Of a stretch of 19,374 nucleotides of DNA, positions 7,038 to 13,825 are shown in pieces; position 1 is the stretch's first letter, and every line of letters begins with the position of its first letter. The notes beneath the pieces were generated by a model, which saw only the letters and a program-made list of their open reading frames with translations, was not told where the DNA came from and did no database searches. The DNA lies in assembly GCA_035532755.1 (NCBI GenBank), contig DATKQI010000291.1:1-19374 (forward strand), in the 5' to 3' direction. This DNA comes from DATKQI01 sp035532755 (GTDB lineage: Bacteria; Pseudomonadota; Alphaproteobacteria; Acetobacterales; Acetobacteraceae). Made by a program: the position numbers and the translations under genes.

Positions 7038-7457
7038 TCAGCACACGCGGCTCGGCCGGCAGCCCTGCAGCACGTGGGAGGCGCAGGCGATGTATTTGCG
7101 GCCGGCGTTCTGGGCGCATTCCACCGCCTCGGCGAGGCCGAGCTGGCCGCGCACCTTGGCGAGCTTCACCAGCATCGGCAGGTTCATCCCGGCGATCACC
7201 TCCACATCCTTGCGGTCCATGACCGAGATGGCGAGGTTGCTGGGCGTGCCGCCGAACATGTCGGTCAGCAGCACCACGCCATCGCCGGTATCCACCCTGT
7301 CGATGGAATCCTGGATGTCCGCCCGCCGGCGTTCCATGTCGTCGTCGGGGCCGATGCATACGGTGGCGACGTTGCGTTGCGCACCCACCACATGCTCCAT
7401 CGCCAGGCGCATCTCATCCGCCAGGCGGCCGTGGGAAACCAGCACAAGACCGATCAT
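7038..7457 (-). CDS. PTS EIIA component, mannose family, regulatory
   Basis: This 139-residue protein has the mannose/fructose-type EIIA fold. It receives phosphate from HPr on His9 (LVLVSHGRLADEM) and carries the family motif GVVLLTDMFGGTPSNLA at about 69-85. No EIIB, EIIC or EIID gene lies near, so it most likely acts as a signalling endpoint rather than in sugar import, as in the alphaproteobacterial EI-HPr-EIIA relays. The start at 7457 is chosen because the family begins with MIGLVLVSHG; longer upstream versions lie inside rapZ and lack family character. GGAGG at about 7471-7475 is a distant possible ribosome-binding site. The C-terminus (CASHVLQGCRPSRVC) has three cysteines, which is a little unusual. 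Confidence 0.9.
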   Translation of the reverse strand: MIGLVLVSHGRLADEMRLAMEHVVGAQRNVATVCIGPDDDMERRRADIQDSIDRVDTGDGVVLLTDMFGGTPSNLAISVMDRKDVEVIAGMNLPMLVKLAKVRGQLGLAEAVECAQNAGRKYIACASHVLQGCRPSRVC

Positions 7458-7465
7458 GGGGTGTC

Positions 7466-8413
7466 TCAGGCCTCCTGTGCCTGAACGGGCGCCGCAGACG
7501 AGGATGCGCGCGGCGCAGTCGTGGTAGCAGATGCTGTCGTGGTAGCAGATGGTTTCAGGATGCCCTCGCGGGCCAGTTCTCGATGGATCACGGCAACGCG
7601 CCAGCCGCCGGCGCCCAATCGGGCCGCCAACCGCCCCGCCAGATGCACCGAACGATGCCGCCCGCCGGTACACCCGATCGCGATCGTCACGTATTTCTTG
7701 CCCTCTTGAACGAAGCGCGGCAACAGCAGTTCCAGCAAGTCAGCGATCCGCCCCAGGAATGGTCCGAAGTCCGGATCGGCCTCGACATAGGCGCCAACGG
7801 CCGGATCAAGCCCGGTCATCGGCCGCAGCGCCGGGTCGTAATGCGGGTTGCGCAGGAAGCGCGCGTCGAACACCAGATCGGCCTCGGCCGGCAGCCCGGC
7901 GGGATAGGCGAAGGACAGCAGCGAGACCGCCATGCCCGATTCGGCGGCCGAACCGAACCGCGCCTCGATCAGCCCGCGCAGCGCCGGCATCGACAGGTCG
8001 GAGGTATCGACCACAATATCGGCCGCGGCGCGCAGGGCGCTGGTGGCGGCCTGCTCGGCGGCGATCCCGTCGCGCACCATGCCCTGTGGTGCAAGTGGGT
8101 GGCGGCGGCGGGTTTCGGTATAGCGGCGCAGCAATGTCTCGTCCACGGCCGTTGCATAGACCAGTTCCGGCCGCATTCCCGCCTCGCCGAGCCGGGCGAG
8201 GGCGGCGAGCACGGCCTCGGCGTCGAAGCCCCGGCTGCGGGCATCCACGCCCATCGCGAGGCGCCGGCCGCTGCGCAGAACCAGCTCCTCCACCAGCGGC
8301 AGCGGCGGGTTGTCCACGGTCTCGTAACCCAGATCCTCCAGCGCCCGCAGGATCGTCGATTTGCCGGCGCCGGACAGGCCGCTGACCAGCACCACGCGCT
8401 GCGTCTCGTTCAT
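7466..8413 (-). CDS. rapZ: RapZ/YvcJ-family nucleotide-binding protein
   Basis: This 315-residue P-loop protein has a Walker A motif GLSGAGKS at 12-19, the family segment YETVDNPPLPLVEEL just after, and the conserved C-terminal signature KKYVTIAIGCTGGRHRSVHLA. In enterobacteria RapZ is an adaptor guiding RNase E to the small RNA GlmZ. In alphaproteobacteria it usually sits in the hprK-PTS cluster and its role is less clear. It overlaps hprK by 4 nt (ATGA) and ends 8 nt before the EIIA start. It is about 30 residues longer than typical family members (~285). The excess is a Thr/Ala/Ser-rich tail after GILKP, containing a near-exact 18-nt tandem repeat (SATTTA twice), which is probably disordered. 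Confidence 0.92.
   Translation of the reverse strand: MNETQRVVLVSGLSGAGKSTILRALEDLGYETVDNPPLPLVEELVLRSGRRLAMGVDARSRGFDAEAVLAALARLGEAGMRPELVYATAVDETLLRRYTETRRRHPLAPQGMVRDGIAAEQAATSALRAAADIVVDTSDLSMPALRGLIEARFGSAAESGMAVSLLSFAYPAGLPAEADLVFDARFLRNPHYDPALRPMTGLDPAVGAYVEADPDFGPFLGRIADLLELLLPRFVQEGKKYVTIAIGCTGGRHRSVHLAGRLAARLGAGGWRVAVIHRELAREGILKPSATTTASATTTAPRASSSAAPVQAQEA
7518..7551. repeat. Two-copy 18-nt tandem repeat in the rapZ tail
   Basis: The 16-mer GTCGTGGTAGCAGATG occurs at 7518-7533 and again at 7536-7551, a period of 18 nt. It lies in frame within rapZ and encodes the repeated SATTTA in the low-complexity C-terminal tail. Because the period is a multiple of three, copy number could change without breaking the frame. 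Confidence 0.8.
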
Positions 8414-8832
8414 GCGGCGAACGCCCCGGCCACCTGCGCCACCCGGCCCAGCGCGGCGTCGAATGCGAGCCGCACGCGCGCGGGCGCCGAGACGGAGGCA
8501 GGATCGATCCGCACGAGGGGCAGCCCCGTCGCCGCATGCGTGGCCGGATGCGGCATGCGCTCGCGCTCGCCGCTCAGCTCCACCACCAGGACAAGCCGGG
8601 CCGAAGCCGCATGCGGCAGGCGGAAGATGCCCAGGCCCCGCACCTCCAGCAGCCCGGCCAGAGCGGCGGGCGGGCGGGCGACGCCGCCGCCGATCTCCAC
8701 CCGGTCGTCGGCGACCAGCGCGAAACCGTCGTCCAGCAGGCGCAGCAGCAGGTCGGACTTGCCCGATCCGGGCGGCCCGATCAGCAGAACGCCCGCCCCG
8801 TCACGGGCGGCACAACTGGCGTGGATATTCAT
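8410..8832 (-). CDS. hprK: HPr kinase/phosphorylase, short alphaproteobacterial form
   Basis: This 140-residue protein is the catalytic domain that phosphorylates HPr on its regulatory serine. The Walker A motif is GPPGSGKSD at 19-27, followed by LVADDRVEI at about 38-46 and LLEVRGLGIFRL at about 61-72, which corresponds to the HPr-interaction/catalytic signature of the family. The N-terminal domain of the ~310-residue Firmicute enzyme is missing, as is usual in alphaproteobacteria. The start at 8832 (MNIHASC) is chosen because the family begins with this short strand; upstream in-frame sequence lies in the divergent dehydratase region. It is the first gene of the PTS operon and overlaps rapZ by 4 nt. 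The ribosome-binding site is poor. Confidence 0.9.
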   Translation of the reverse strand: MNIHASCAARDGAGVLLIGPPGSGKSDLLLRLLDDGFALVADDRVEIGGGVARPPAALAGLLEVRGLGIFRLPHAASARLVLVVELSGERERMPHPATHAATGLPLVRIDPASVSAPARVRLAFDAALGRVAQVAGAFAA

Positions 8833-8874
8833 CGTGGCGCGAATGTGGCGATTTCCTGGCAAGAAGGAAAGCGG

Positions 8875-8903
8875 GGTTACGACGGAGTTGATCGCGTGTA
8901 ACC
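8875..8903. promoter_or_regulatory. Inverted repeat GGTTAC-N17-GTAACC in the hprK/dehydratase divergent region
   Basis: GGTTAC at 8875-8880 and GTAACC at 8898-8903 form a perfect 6-bp inverted repeat with 17 nt between. They lie in the 81-nt space from which hprK (-) and the dehydratase gene (+) diverge. The right arm ends 10 nt before the dehydratase ATG. The arms are short, so chance is possible. An operator shared by both genes, or a leader hairpin of the dehydratase mRNA, are the two readings. Confidence 0.3.
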
Positions 8904-8913
8904 TTCCGCCCCC

Positions 8914-9834
8914 ATGCCAGACCCCGCCGCGATCACCGAAGCCGCCGCCCGCATCGCCCCCCACATCCGCCGCACGCCGCTGCTCGATCCGGGCGGGGGC
9001 GCTTTCGGCGTGCCGGTGGTGCTGAAGCTGGAGCTGCTCCAGCACGCCGGCAGCTTCAAGCCGCGCGGGGCATTCAACCGCATCCTCTCCGCCGCCGCGC
9101 CGGAGGCCGGCGTGATCGCGGCGTCCGGCGGCAATCACGGCGCCGCGGTCGCCTTCGCGGCCCGCGCGCTGGGGCTGCACGCGGAGATCTTCATCCCCGA
9201 GATCACCGGCGCGGCGAAGCGCGCCCGCATCGTGAGCTTCGGCGCGACGGTGACGCAGACCGGCGCCACCTATGCCGAGGCGCTGGCGGCCAGCCGCGTC
9301 CGCCAGACGCAGACCGGCGCGCTGGAAATCCACGCCTACGATCACGCGGACGTGATTGCCGGCCAGGGCACCCTGGGGCGGGAACTGGAACAGGACGCGC
9401 TGGGCCTCACCCACGTCCTGGTCGCCACCGGCGGCGGCGGGCTGATCGGCGGCGTGGCCGCCTGGTACGCCGGCCGCGCGCAGGTCATCAGCGTGGAGCC
9501 GGAAGCCTGCCCCGCCCTGCACGCCGCACTGGCGGCCGGCCGGCCGGTGGCGGCCCCGGTCGGCGGCATCGCCGCCGACAGCCTGGGCGCACGACAGGTG
9601 GGCGAGCTGATGTTCAGGATCGCGCAGCGCCATGTGGCCGGGGCGGTGCTGGTGCCGGATGAAGCGATCCGGCAGGCGCAGGCGTGGCTGTGGGACCGCT
9701 GCCGGCTGGTCGCCGAACCGGGCGGGGCGACGGCTCTGGCCGCCCTGCTGTGCGGCGCCTTCACCCCGCCGGCCGGCGCGCGCATCGGCGTGGTCGTCTG
9801 CGGCGCCAACACCGATCCGGCGACGGTGACATGA
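8914..9834 (+). CDS. PLP-dependent threonine/serine dehydratase family protein
   Basis: This 306-residue fold-type II PLP enzyme probably deaminates threonine or serine (or a hydroxylated or racemised relative) to a 2-oxoacid. Lys49 in AGSFKPRGAFN forms the Schiff base. SGGNHG at about 71-76 and the tetraglycine loop ATGGGGLIGG bind substrate and cofactor phosphate. The late VAEPGGATALAALL motif is typical of the family. There is no C-terminal ACT domain, so it is not the allosteric biosynthetic IlvA form. It is transcribed divergently from hprK, with no clear ribosome-binding site before the ATG. It converges on the next gene with a 9-nt gap. It has no evident link to its neighbours and interrupts the chvG-to-hprK interval. 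Exact substrate is unknown; serine racemase-like activity is an alternative. Confidence 0.85.
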   Translation: MPDPAAITEAAARIAPHIRRTPLLDPGGGAFGVPVVLKLELLQHAGSFKPRGAFNRILSAAAPEAGVIAASGGNHGAAVAFAARALGLHAEIFIPEITGAAKRARIVSFGATVTQTGATYAEALAASRVRQTQTGALEIHAYDHADVIAGQGTLGRELEQDALGLTHVLVATGGGGLIGGVAAWYAGRAQVISVEPEACPALHAALAAGRPVAAPVGGIAADSLGARQVGELMFRIAQRHVAGAVLVPDEAIRQAQAWLWDRCRLVAEPGGATALAALLCGAFTPPAGARIGVVVCGANTDPATVT

Positions 9835-9843
9835 GGCCGGGCT

Positions 9844-10479
9844 TCAGCCCATCTTGACGACCGAGGTGCCGGCGTTGTCGTCCCCGACCAGGTTGCGGCA
9901 GAACGAGCAGTGGAAGCGCTTGATCCCCGGCAGGGCCTTGCGCACCTCCTCGATCGCGTCCTTCAGATACACGTCGCCGTTGGACAGGAACCAACGGTTG
10001 CGGATCGTCACCACGCTCATCGTCTTGTAGGCCAGGATCGACTTCAGGATGATCTCGCCTTCCTTCGGCTTCTGCGTGGTGGTCAGCTTGGTGAACCGTT
10101 CCGAAAGAGTGTCGTCGTTGAATTTCACGCGGTTCTTAATTTTCTCGTAGGTCTCGGCCGGCTTGCCCGGGGAGCCGCCGTGCGAACCCTGGTATTTCGA
10201 CAGGACGTAGTTCAGGCATTGCCGGCCGTCCTGCGGGTTCGGAATGGTCTGCACCGGCTTCGCCGCATAGTCGATCAGCCGCACGCCGGGGTCCTGCAGC
10301 ACGTTGCCGTGCACGCCGTAGAAGATGACCTCCACTCCTGTCGCCACGGTGAACGTGCTGGTGCCCTTGTAGTAGCCGCCATGGGCCGAGATCAGGCAGT
10401 CGGTGCTGTTGGATTTGGATTTGAAGATATAGAGCTTGCTGCCAAGCGGCGTCGCCCCTTCCGGGGTGTCCTTGCTCAT
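9844..10479 (-). CDS. Orphan protein resembling 'putative adhesin' Stv-type proteins, with C-terminal CxxC
   Basis: This 211-residue soluble protein has no signal peptide or membrane segment. The start at 10479 is chosen for the strong GGGAGG site 7 nt upstream. Residues 29-37 read LISAHGGYY and 53-58 FYGVHG, within an N-terminal β-rich region. This recalls proteins annotated as 'putative adhesin' (Stv domain), but the match is from memory. A Lys-rich middle region (about 105-150) is followed by HCSFC at 190-194, a possible metal or disulfide site. The gene uses more A/T-ending codons and more Lys/Asn than its neighbours, suggesting later acquisition. It has its own likely promoter and lies alone between the dehydratase and chvG. 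Function is unknown. Confidence 0.7.
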   Translation of the reverse strand: MSKDTPEGATPLGSKLYIFKSKSNSTDCLISAHGGYYKGTSTFTVATGVEVIFYGVHGNVLQDPGVRLIDYAAKPVQTIPNPQDGRQCLNYVLSKYQGSHGGSPGKPAETYEKIKNRVKFNDDTLSERFTKLTTTQKPKEGEIILKSILAYKTMSVVTIRNRWFLSNGDVYLKDAIEEVRKALPGIKRFHCSFCRNLVGDDNAGTSVVKMG

Positions 10480-10514
10480 CGGCGATCCTCCCTGCTTTCG
10501 CATGCCGGCTACCA

Positions 10515-10552
10515 CCGCGATATGTCGCGGCGAGCTTCACGCGTCCCGCGTG
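10515..10552 (-). promoter_or_regulatory. Two adjacent hairpins in the leader of the orphan gene
   Basis: CCGCGA at 10515-10520 pairs with TCGCGG at 10525-10530 (4-nt loop). CACGCG at 10538-10543 pairs with CGCGTG at 10547-10552 (3-nt loop). Both lie between the candidate promoter at 10554-10582 and the ribosome-binding site at 10487-10492, so the orphan gene's 5' leader would be structured. The pairing is seen directly; the function is inferred. Confidence 0.35.
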
Positions 10553-10553
10553 C

Positions 10554-10582
10554 AGATAACCATGGGGCGCCGGCGCTGTCAG
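10554..10582 (-). promoter_or_regulatory. Candidate promoter of the orphan gene
   Basis: On the minus strand, CTGACA (10582-10577) matches five of six bases of the TTGACA -35. Exactly 17 nt later comes TTATCT (10559-10554), a weak -10. Transcription would start near 10547, about 68 nt before the ATG at 10479. The weak -10 limits confidence. Confidence 0.3.
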
Positions 10583-10606
10583 GGCATGCGCGCGAATTTG
10601 GTTCCG

Positions 10607-12280
10607 TCAGAATTTCGGCAGTCGAACGACGAAGCGGGCCCCCAGAATACGCCCGTCTGCATCGCGCCGGTTCTCGGCCGCGATCCGCCCGCGCAGCGCC
10701 TGGACGATCTGCCGGCTGATCGACAGGCCGAGGCCGGAATGCTGGCCGAAGCGCTCGCCTTCCGGGCGCTCGGAATAGAAGCGGTCAAAGATGTGCTCCA
10801 GCTTGCCGTCGGGGATGCCGGGGCCTTCGTCCTCCACCGCCACCTCGACCACGCCGCCGGTTTCCCGCGCGCGGAGGAATATCCGGCCTTCGGAGGGGCT
10901 GAACGAGCGGGCATTGGCCAGCAGGTTGCGCAGCACCTGCACGAGCCGCCCCTCCACTGCCTGCACGACGAGGCCGGTGGCCGGCGCATCCACCACGACA
11001 TGCGGGTCGCCCTCCACCCGTGTCGCCGTGTCGATTTCGGCAAGTGCGGCGACCATCGGCGCCACATCGACCGGCTCGGCCGGCGTGCGCGACAGTTCGG
11101 CATCGACGCGCGACGCGTCGGAGATGTCGCTGATCAGCCGGTCGAGCCGCCCCACGTCTTCGCCGATGATGGCGAGCAGCCGCTGCCGCTGCCCCGCATC
11201 CTCGATCCGCCGCAGCGTCTCGATCGCGCTGCGGATGGAGGACAGCGGGTTCTTGATCTCGTGCGCCACATCGGCCGCGAACCGCTCGATCGCGTCCATC
11301 CGCGTCCACAGCGCCGCGGCGGAATCGGTCAGCGCATGCGCCAGCAGCCCGATCTCGTCGCCCCGGTCGAGCAGTGCCGCGGAAACCGCGCCCGCCCGCC
11401 CGCGCCCCTCCCGCATCCGTTCCGCCGCGTTGGCCAGATGCAGGATCGGCCGGGCGATGGTGCGCGAGAGATACCACGACAGCAGCACCGTCAGCACGAG
11501 GGCGAGCATGAACAGCCCGAGGATGGAGATGCGCACGGCGAACAGCGAATTGTCCACCTGCTGGGCATCGCGCGTCAGCAGTACCACGCCCACCACCTGC
11601 CGCGCGCTCACCACCGGTTCGGCCACCGTCACCAGCAGCCGCCCGTCCTTGGTGCGGCGGATGTAGGGCGGCATCTGCTTGCCGCGCCCGCCCGCGCCCA
11701 GTTGCAGCTCGGCCTTCAGGTTGGGCTGCCAGTCGATGCCGGCGGCGGCCGAGGTCGCGTCCAGCACCGGGGTTGTGGAGGCATGCGGCAGCAGCGCCAG
11801 CGCCTGATCGTACAGCCACCCCACTGCCCCAAGCACGGCGCCGCGATGGGCCGCGGGCGGCAGCGGCTCGGTGATGATCGCCCCGCCCGGTCCCTGGCGG
11901 ATATGGCTGTCGGCGATCACCTGCCCATCCGGCGCGAACAGCCGCGCGCGGGCATAGGGGGTGGGCTCGGCCAGCCGGTACAGCAGCGGGCGGGCGAGGT
12001 CGGGCACCAGTTGCGGATGGTTGGGGGTGGCTTCATGGACCGCACTTTCCCCCAGCGCCCCGGCATAGATGCGCGCCTGCTCCCGCAGCGCCGTCACCTC
12101 CGCCTGGAGCAGCCCGCCCTGGTACTGGTCCAGATACAGCAGGGCGGCGACCAGCAGGGCGAGCGGCAGTGCGTTCACCAGCAGGATGCGCCGCATCAGC
12201 GGCGAGACGAGCCGGGGCCACCCTGGATGGCTCTCGGCGGCCGGCGCCTCGATCCGGGTCGGGCTGGCCCCGTCCGGCAT
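10607..12280 (-). CDS. chvG: ChvG-type sensor histidine kinase
   Basis: This 557-residue inner-membrane histidine kinase has transmembrane helix 1 at about 32-50, a periplasmic sensor region of about 200 residues, helix 2 at about 249-270, and a HAMP linker at about 271-325. The dimerisation/phosphoacceptor box follows, with His340 in FAADVAHEIKNPLSS. The ATPase has its N box at LLANARSFSP, a G box at DEGPGIP, an F box at FDRFYS and a second G box at GQHSGLGLSIS. The sensor layout and the pairing with a ChvI-like regulator point to the ChvG/ExoS family, which in rhizobia senses envelope or acid stress. The gene starts within the ChvI stop (TGATG), with AGGAGG upstream. Nothing in the sequence identifies the signal. 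Confidence 0.87.
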   Translation of the reverse strand: MPDGASPTRIEAPAAESHPGWPRLVSPLMRRILLVNALPLALLVAALLYLDQYQGGLLQAEVTALREQARIYAGALGESAVHEATPNHPQLVPDLARPLLYRLAEPTPYARARLFAPDGQVIADSHIRQGPGGAIITEPLPPAAHRGAVLGAVGWLYDQALALLPHASTTPVLDATSAAAGIDWQPNLKAELQLGAGGRGKQMPPYIRRTKDGRLLVTVAEPVVSARQVVGVVLLTRDAQQVDNSLFAVRISILGLFMLALVLTVLLSWYLSRTIARPILHLANAAERMREGRGRAGAVSAALLDRGDEIGLLAHALTDSAAALWTRMDAIERFAADVAHEIKNPLSSIRSAIETLRRIEDAGQRQRLLAIIGEDVGRLDRLISDISDASRVDAELSRTPAEPVDVAPMVAALAEIDTATRVEGDPHVVVDAPATGLVVQAVEGRLVQVLRNLLANARSFSPSEGRIFLRARETGGVVEVAVEDEGPGIPDGKLEHIFDRFYSERPEGERFGQHSGLGLSISRQIVQALRGRIAAENRRDADGRILGARFVVRLPKF

Positions 12281-12981
12281 CACCCCTCCTTGTAGCGGTA
12301 GCCGATTCCGTAGAGCGTTTCGATCTGGTTGAACTCCTCGTCGATCGCCCGGAACTTCTTCCGCACCCGCTTGATGTGGCTGTCGATCGTGCGGTCGTCC
12401 ACGTAGATGTTCTCGCCATAGGCCGCGTCGATGAGCTGGTCGCGGGATTTCACCATCCCCGGCCGCGCCGCCAGCGCCTTCACCAGCAGGAACTCCGTCA
12501 CGGTGAGCTGGATGTCGTTGGCGCGCCACAGGCACTGGTGCTTCGTCTCGTCCAGCGTGAGGTCCCCGCGCGCCAGCACCCCGGTGGGCACCGCGCCCGA
12601 GCCCTCGGCCCGCCCGGCCTCGTTGCGGCGCAGCAGGGCGCGGATGCGCTCGATCAGCAGGCGCTGGCTGAAGGGCTTGGTGATGTAGTCGTCCGCCCCC
12701 AGGCGCAGGCCCATCAGCTCGTCCACCTCCTCGTCCTTGCTGGTGAGGAAGATCACCGGCATGGCGCTGCGCTGGCGCAGCCGCTGCAGCAGCTCCATCC
12801 CGTCCATCCGCGGCATCTTGATGTCCAGCACCGCAAGGTCGGCCGGCCGCGCCGTCAGCCCCTGCAGCGCGCTTTCCCCGTCGGTGAAGGTGCGGACCTG
12901 GAATCCCTCCTGCTCCAGCGTCATCGAAACGCTGGTCAGGATGTTGCGGTCGTCGTCCACGAGCACGATGGTCTGTTTCAT
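12280..12981 (-). CDS. chvI: ChvI-type OmpR-family response regulator
   Basis: This 233-residue regulator has a receiver domain with acidic pocket DDD at 9-11, phosphoacceptor Asp53 (LAVLDIKMPRMDG), Thr in FLTSKDEEVDELMGL and Lys in DYITKPFS. The OmpR-type winged helix follows (LTVTEFLLVKALAARPG through DRTIDSHIKRVRKKF and YGIGYRYKEG). The segments VDDDRNILTSVSM and SKDEEVDELMGLRLGADDYI are hallmarks of ChvI/ExoR-pathway regulators. The start at 12981 matches the family N-terminus; an ATG eight codons upstream (MQGNDRQA...) is an alternative. It is the first gene of the pair and is divergent from the HugZ-like gene, with repeated CAATG/CATTG elements between them. Confidence 0.92.
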   Translation of the reverse strand: MKQTIVLVDDDRNILTSVSMTLEQEGFQVRTFTDGESALQGLTARPADLAVLDIKMPRMDGMELLQRLRQRSAMPVIFLTSKDEEVDELMGLRLGADDYITKPFSQRLLIERIRALLRRNEAGRAEGSGAVPTGVLARGDLTLDETKHQCLWRANDIQLTVTEFLLVKALAARPGMVKSRDQLIDAAYGENIYVDDRTIDSHIKRVRKKFRAIDEEFNQIETLYGIGYRYKEG

Positions 12982-13012
12982 GGCCTGTCGATCGTTCCCT
13001 TGCATGGTGAAG

Positions 13013-13040
13013 CAATGTAGCCCTCCATTGTGGCGCAATG
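13013..13040. promoter_or_regulatory. Alternating CAATG/CATTG/CAATG elements between chvI and the HugZ-like gene
   Basis: CAATG (13013-13017), CATTG (13026-13030) and CAATG (13036-13040) alternate in orientation within 28 nt of the divergent intergenic region. They give two overlapping inverted repeats with 8- and 5-nt spacers. This is a plausible regulator-binding cluster, for example autoregulation by ChvI, but the 5-bp units are short and no known site was matched. Confidence 0.25.
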
Positions 13041-13061
13041 CGGACGGGGGGTGAACGAAAT

Positions 13062-13769
13062 ATGGCACAGCGGCCGCCAGCCTCCGATTCCGCCCCCGCC
13101 CTTGCATGGGAGGCCCGCCTGCTGTTGCGCGCCGCCCGCTCCGCCACGCTGGCCACCAGCACGGCCGGCCAGCCCTTCGCCGCCCTGGTCACGCCCGCGC
13201 CGGCGCCGGATCTGTCGGTGCTGCTCCTGCTCTCCGGCCTGTCGGAGCATACGCGGCACCTGCGCGCCGATCCGCGCTGCGCCCTGCTGGTGATGGGCGA
13301 GCCGGCGGATGCGAACCCGCAGACCGCCCCGCGCCTCACCCTCACCGGCGTGGCCGAACCGGAGCCGGATGCGGCACTGAAGGCGCGCTGGGTCGCCCGC
13401 CACCCCTACGCCGGCTTCTACGCCGGTTTCGCCGATTTCACGCTGTGGCGGCTGCGCATCGGCGGCGCGCTGTTCGTCGGCGGCTTCGCCCGCGCCCACC
13501 GCCTGCCCCTGGCGGACCTGCTGCCCGACCCCGCCGCCGTGGCCGCCATCACCGCCGCCGAACCCGCCATCCTCGCCCATTGCAACGCGGACCACGCCGA
13601 TGCGCTGGACCGGATCGCGGGCGACGGCATCGGCTGGCGCATGGCGGCCGCCGATGTCGATGGCTGCGACCTCGCCCGCGGGGAGGCCGTCCGCCGCATC
13701 CCCTGGTCCGCCCCGGTGGCCGATGCCGGCGGCATTCGCGCGGAGCTGGTCCGCCTTGCCCATCGCTGA
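13062..13769 (+). CDS. HugZ-like pyridoxamine 5'-phosphate oxidase-fold protein with DUF2470 domain
   Basis: This 235-residue cytoplasmic protein has an N-terminal split β-barrel of the PNPOx/FMN-binding fold (about residues 10-150). It carries the typical opening ARLLLRAARSATLATST, the strand block LLLLSGLSEHTRHL with DPRCALLV after it, and the paired YAGFYAGFADFTLWRL segment. A DUF2470 domain (about 160-235) is marked by HCNADHADALDRIAG. This arrangement is that of HugZ-type heme-utilisation proteins and of general flavin- or heme-binding relatives; true heme oxygenase activity is unproven. The ATG at 13062 lies after GGGGGGTG; an in-frame ATG at 13038 is an alternative. It is divergent from chvI, and the MFS gene follows after 56 nt. 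Confidence 0.8.
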   Translation: MAQRPPASDSAPALAWEARLLLRAARSATLATSTAGQPFAALVTPAPAPDLSVLLLLSGLSEHTRHLRADPRCALLVMGEPADANPQTAPRLTLTGVAEPEPDAALKARWVARHPYAGFYAGFADFTLWRLRIGGALFVGGFARAHRLPLADLLPDPAAVAAITAAEPAILAHCNADHADALDRIAGDGIGWRMAAADVDGCDLARGEAVRRIPWSAPVADAGGIRAELVRLAHR

Positions 13770-13825
13770 TGCTGCAACCTTCAGCTTGGGCCGTTACACT
13801 CCCGCCGCTGGGAAGGAACCGCTAC

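Noticed and set aside
10436..12295. Plus-strand open frame of 619 codons opposite chvG
   Set aside because: It is antisense to a complete histidine kinase and has no recognisable domain.
12982..13345. Long upstream extension of the chvG reading frame, reaching past chvI
   Set aside because: The frame stays open by GC bias, but the kinase begins at 12280 with an AGGAGG site and a family-like first helix; the extension overlaps chvI out of frame.
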